A stretch of DNA of 60,047 bases from a candidate division SR1 bacterium (GTDB lineage Bacteria > Patescibacteriota > Gracilibacteria > Absconditabacterales > Absconditicoccaceae): contig SKJI01000029.1 of NCBI GenBank assembly GCA_007115995.1, positions 1 to 60,047 of the forward strand, in the 5' to 3' direction. Of this stretch, positions 59,114-60,047 are shown piece after piece; within the stretch, counting starts at the first letter, position 1, and each line of letters opens with the position of its first letter. Under the pieces are notes generated by a model that saw only the letters and a program-made list of their open reading frames with translations, was not told the DNA's origin and searched no databases. The position numbers and the translations under genes were made by a program.

Positions 59114-59854
59114 ATGTTTTTACAAATTATTACTATCTTATGATGAGTTATCATCCTCATTGTATTTATTGCATCTATTAAGGAAATACCAAATCATACA
59201 GAAAAGAAGATTGTAAATCTTGATGATTACTATCATATCATACAAAAATTGAGAGAATTATCTCCAAGAGATTTTGAAAGATATGTTTGATATATTTATG
59301 GTCTCCAATGATATAGCATACTACAATCAGCGCAACGAAGAAAAGTATAATGATGACGGAGACCGTTAAAAGACAAATGAATTGATCTCATTGTGGAAAA
59401 AAACTGAAGAAAAGCATATATTCAAATTAAAAAGTATCTCAATAAACAAGTACCAGCCAATGAGGTAAGATCGTTTTATGGAGCGATAGTACATAGACTT
59501 CAACCAGAAGATAAAATTATTTTTATTACGACTTCAATTTTTTCACACGATTCTCAGGATTTCTGCAATAATCACAGTATAAAAATGCTTGATTACAATG
59601 CATTACTTCAACAACTTGCATACATGAAAGACAAACACAACGATGCACTTCTTGATTTTATCAATAGTCTTTCACCAACAACTCATAAATCAGTTATATA
59701 CCCACAAACATGTCCAAAATGCTATGCTCCATTAGTGAAAAGAACGAAGAATAGACATCAATTTTATTGATGCATGAACTATCATTTCACCTGATGTAGC
59801 TATAATGAGGAGTATGGAAGAGAAAGGAAGGTGGGAGCAGTACAGTATGCGTAG
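59114..59854 (+). pseudogene. Mrr-like restriction endonuclease with zinc ribbon, interrupted by in-frame TAA
   Basis: Frame from ATG 59114 to TAG 59852-59854 (246 codons) with one TAA at 59348-59350 (codon 79). Parts: N-terminal membrane helix (about 2-22), then LSPRDFERYVGYIYGLQGY (typical start of the Mrr_cat fold), the break, KGIDLIVEKN and AYIQIKKYL (the D...QxK active-site pattern), VRSFYGAIVH, and a C-terminal topoisomerase-type zinc ribbon (CPKCYAPLVKR, FYGCMNYHFTGCSY). Both sides of the TAA are coherent in the same frame, so this is a nonsense change, paired small indels or a sequence error. Confidence 0.75.
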
Positions 59855-60047
59855 GGGAGAGTGGTGATCCTGTTAGATAAGAAGAGAAAGTATATACTCT
59901 CAATTTTCTACAAAAACTTGTTATTATTGTTAAACCTCAGTAGAAATGTCAGTAGTTATAACTCAAGTTAAATTGACATAAATATACAGATTTAAGGATG
60001 GATCACAACTAATAAGGAAGTATTTTATAATTTAGGTTTGTTTCTCA
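59855..60047. other. No gene recognised at the window end
   Basis: AT-rich, with scattered stops in all frames I tried. No RNA gene or repeat seen. Confidence 0.5.

Overview
The window comes from a bacterium that reads UGA as glycine (genetic code 25). Under the standard code nearly every gene is broken into fragments. When TGA is read as Gly, long uninterrupted frames appear and TGA falls on invariant glycines: the P-loops of FtsH, AtpD and UvrD, the CGPT motif of CysS, and the Nudix box. TGG is still used for Trp, and TAA/TAG are the only stops. With the AT-rich sequence, this points to Candidatus Absconditabacteria (SR1) or Gracilibacteria, which are reduced, host-dependent CPR bacteria. 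The sequence alone does not tell me which. Promoters look like sigma-70 sites (TTGACA, 16-17 bp, TATAAT). Strong Shine-Dalgarno sequences are rare.

Layout. 1-1.85 kb: ftsH (minus, cut by the window edge). 2.0-28.9 kb: an accessory block of large, mostly unrecognised proteins. The plus strand carries proteins of 285, 169, 1073, 1074, 1078 (C-terminal M23 endopeptidase) and 921 aa. The minus strand carries 671 aa, a frame-shifted gene, and 1164 aa. Between these and the end of the block are a GH73-type glucosaminidase overlapping an M15-like peptidase (plus), then a Cys-rich lipoprotein, a polytopic membrane protein and a coiled-coil protein (minus). The three predicted wall-cutting enzymes lack ordinary N-terminal signal peptides. 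The 921-aa and 1164-aa proteins share a Gly-rich Ile-Pro hydrophobic module that resembles the pre-toxin regions of polymorphic toxins. I infer a cell-contact or host-interaction locus; the function is unproven.

29-46.6 kb: mainly housekeeping. prmC and a nif3-like gene (minus), a DEDD exonuclease, serS, an xseB-like gene, lgt overlapping the ccdA/dsbD-like gene, ruvB (minus), then a plus-strand run hrcA, unknown, nudix, metallo-beta-lactamase-fold, unknown, cysS, and later xseA and a DUF2304-GT2 glycosyltransferase.

46.6-53.6 kb: a minus-strand run reading membrane protein, ndk, rpmE, membrane protein, atpD, yidC, GNAT, uvrD/pcrA. No other ATP synthase gene is present here.

53.7-60 kb: relA/spoT, a zinc-ribbon membrane protein and a DUF4012 protein (plus), tRNA-Lys(CUU) and an unknown gene (minus), then a membrane-anchored Mrr-like nuclease with a zinc ribbon whose frame is interrupted by an in-frame TAA. 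Nothing recognisable lies beyond 59855. I see no CRISPR array, insertion sequence or rRNA.
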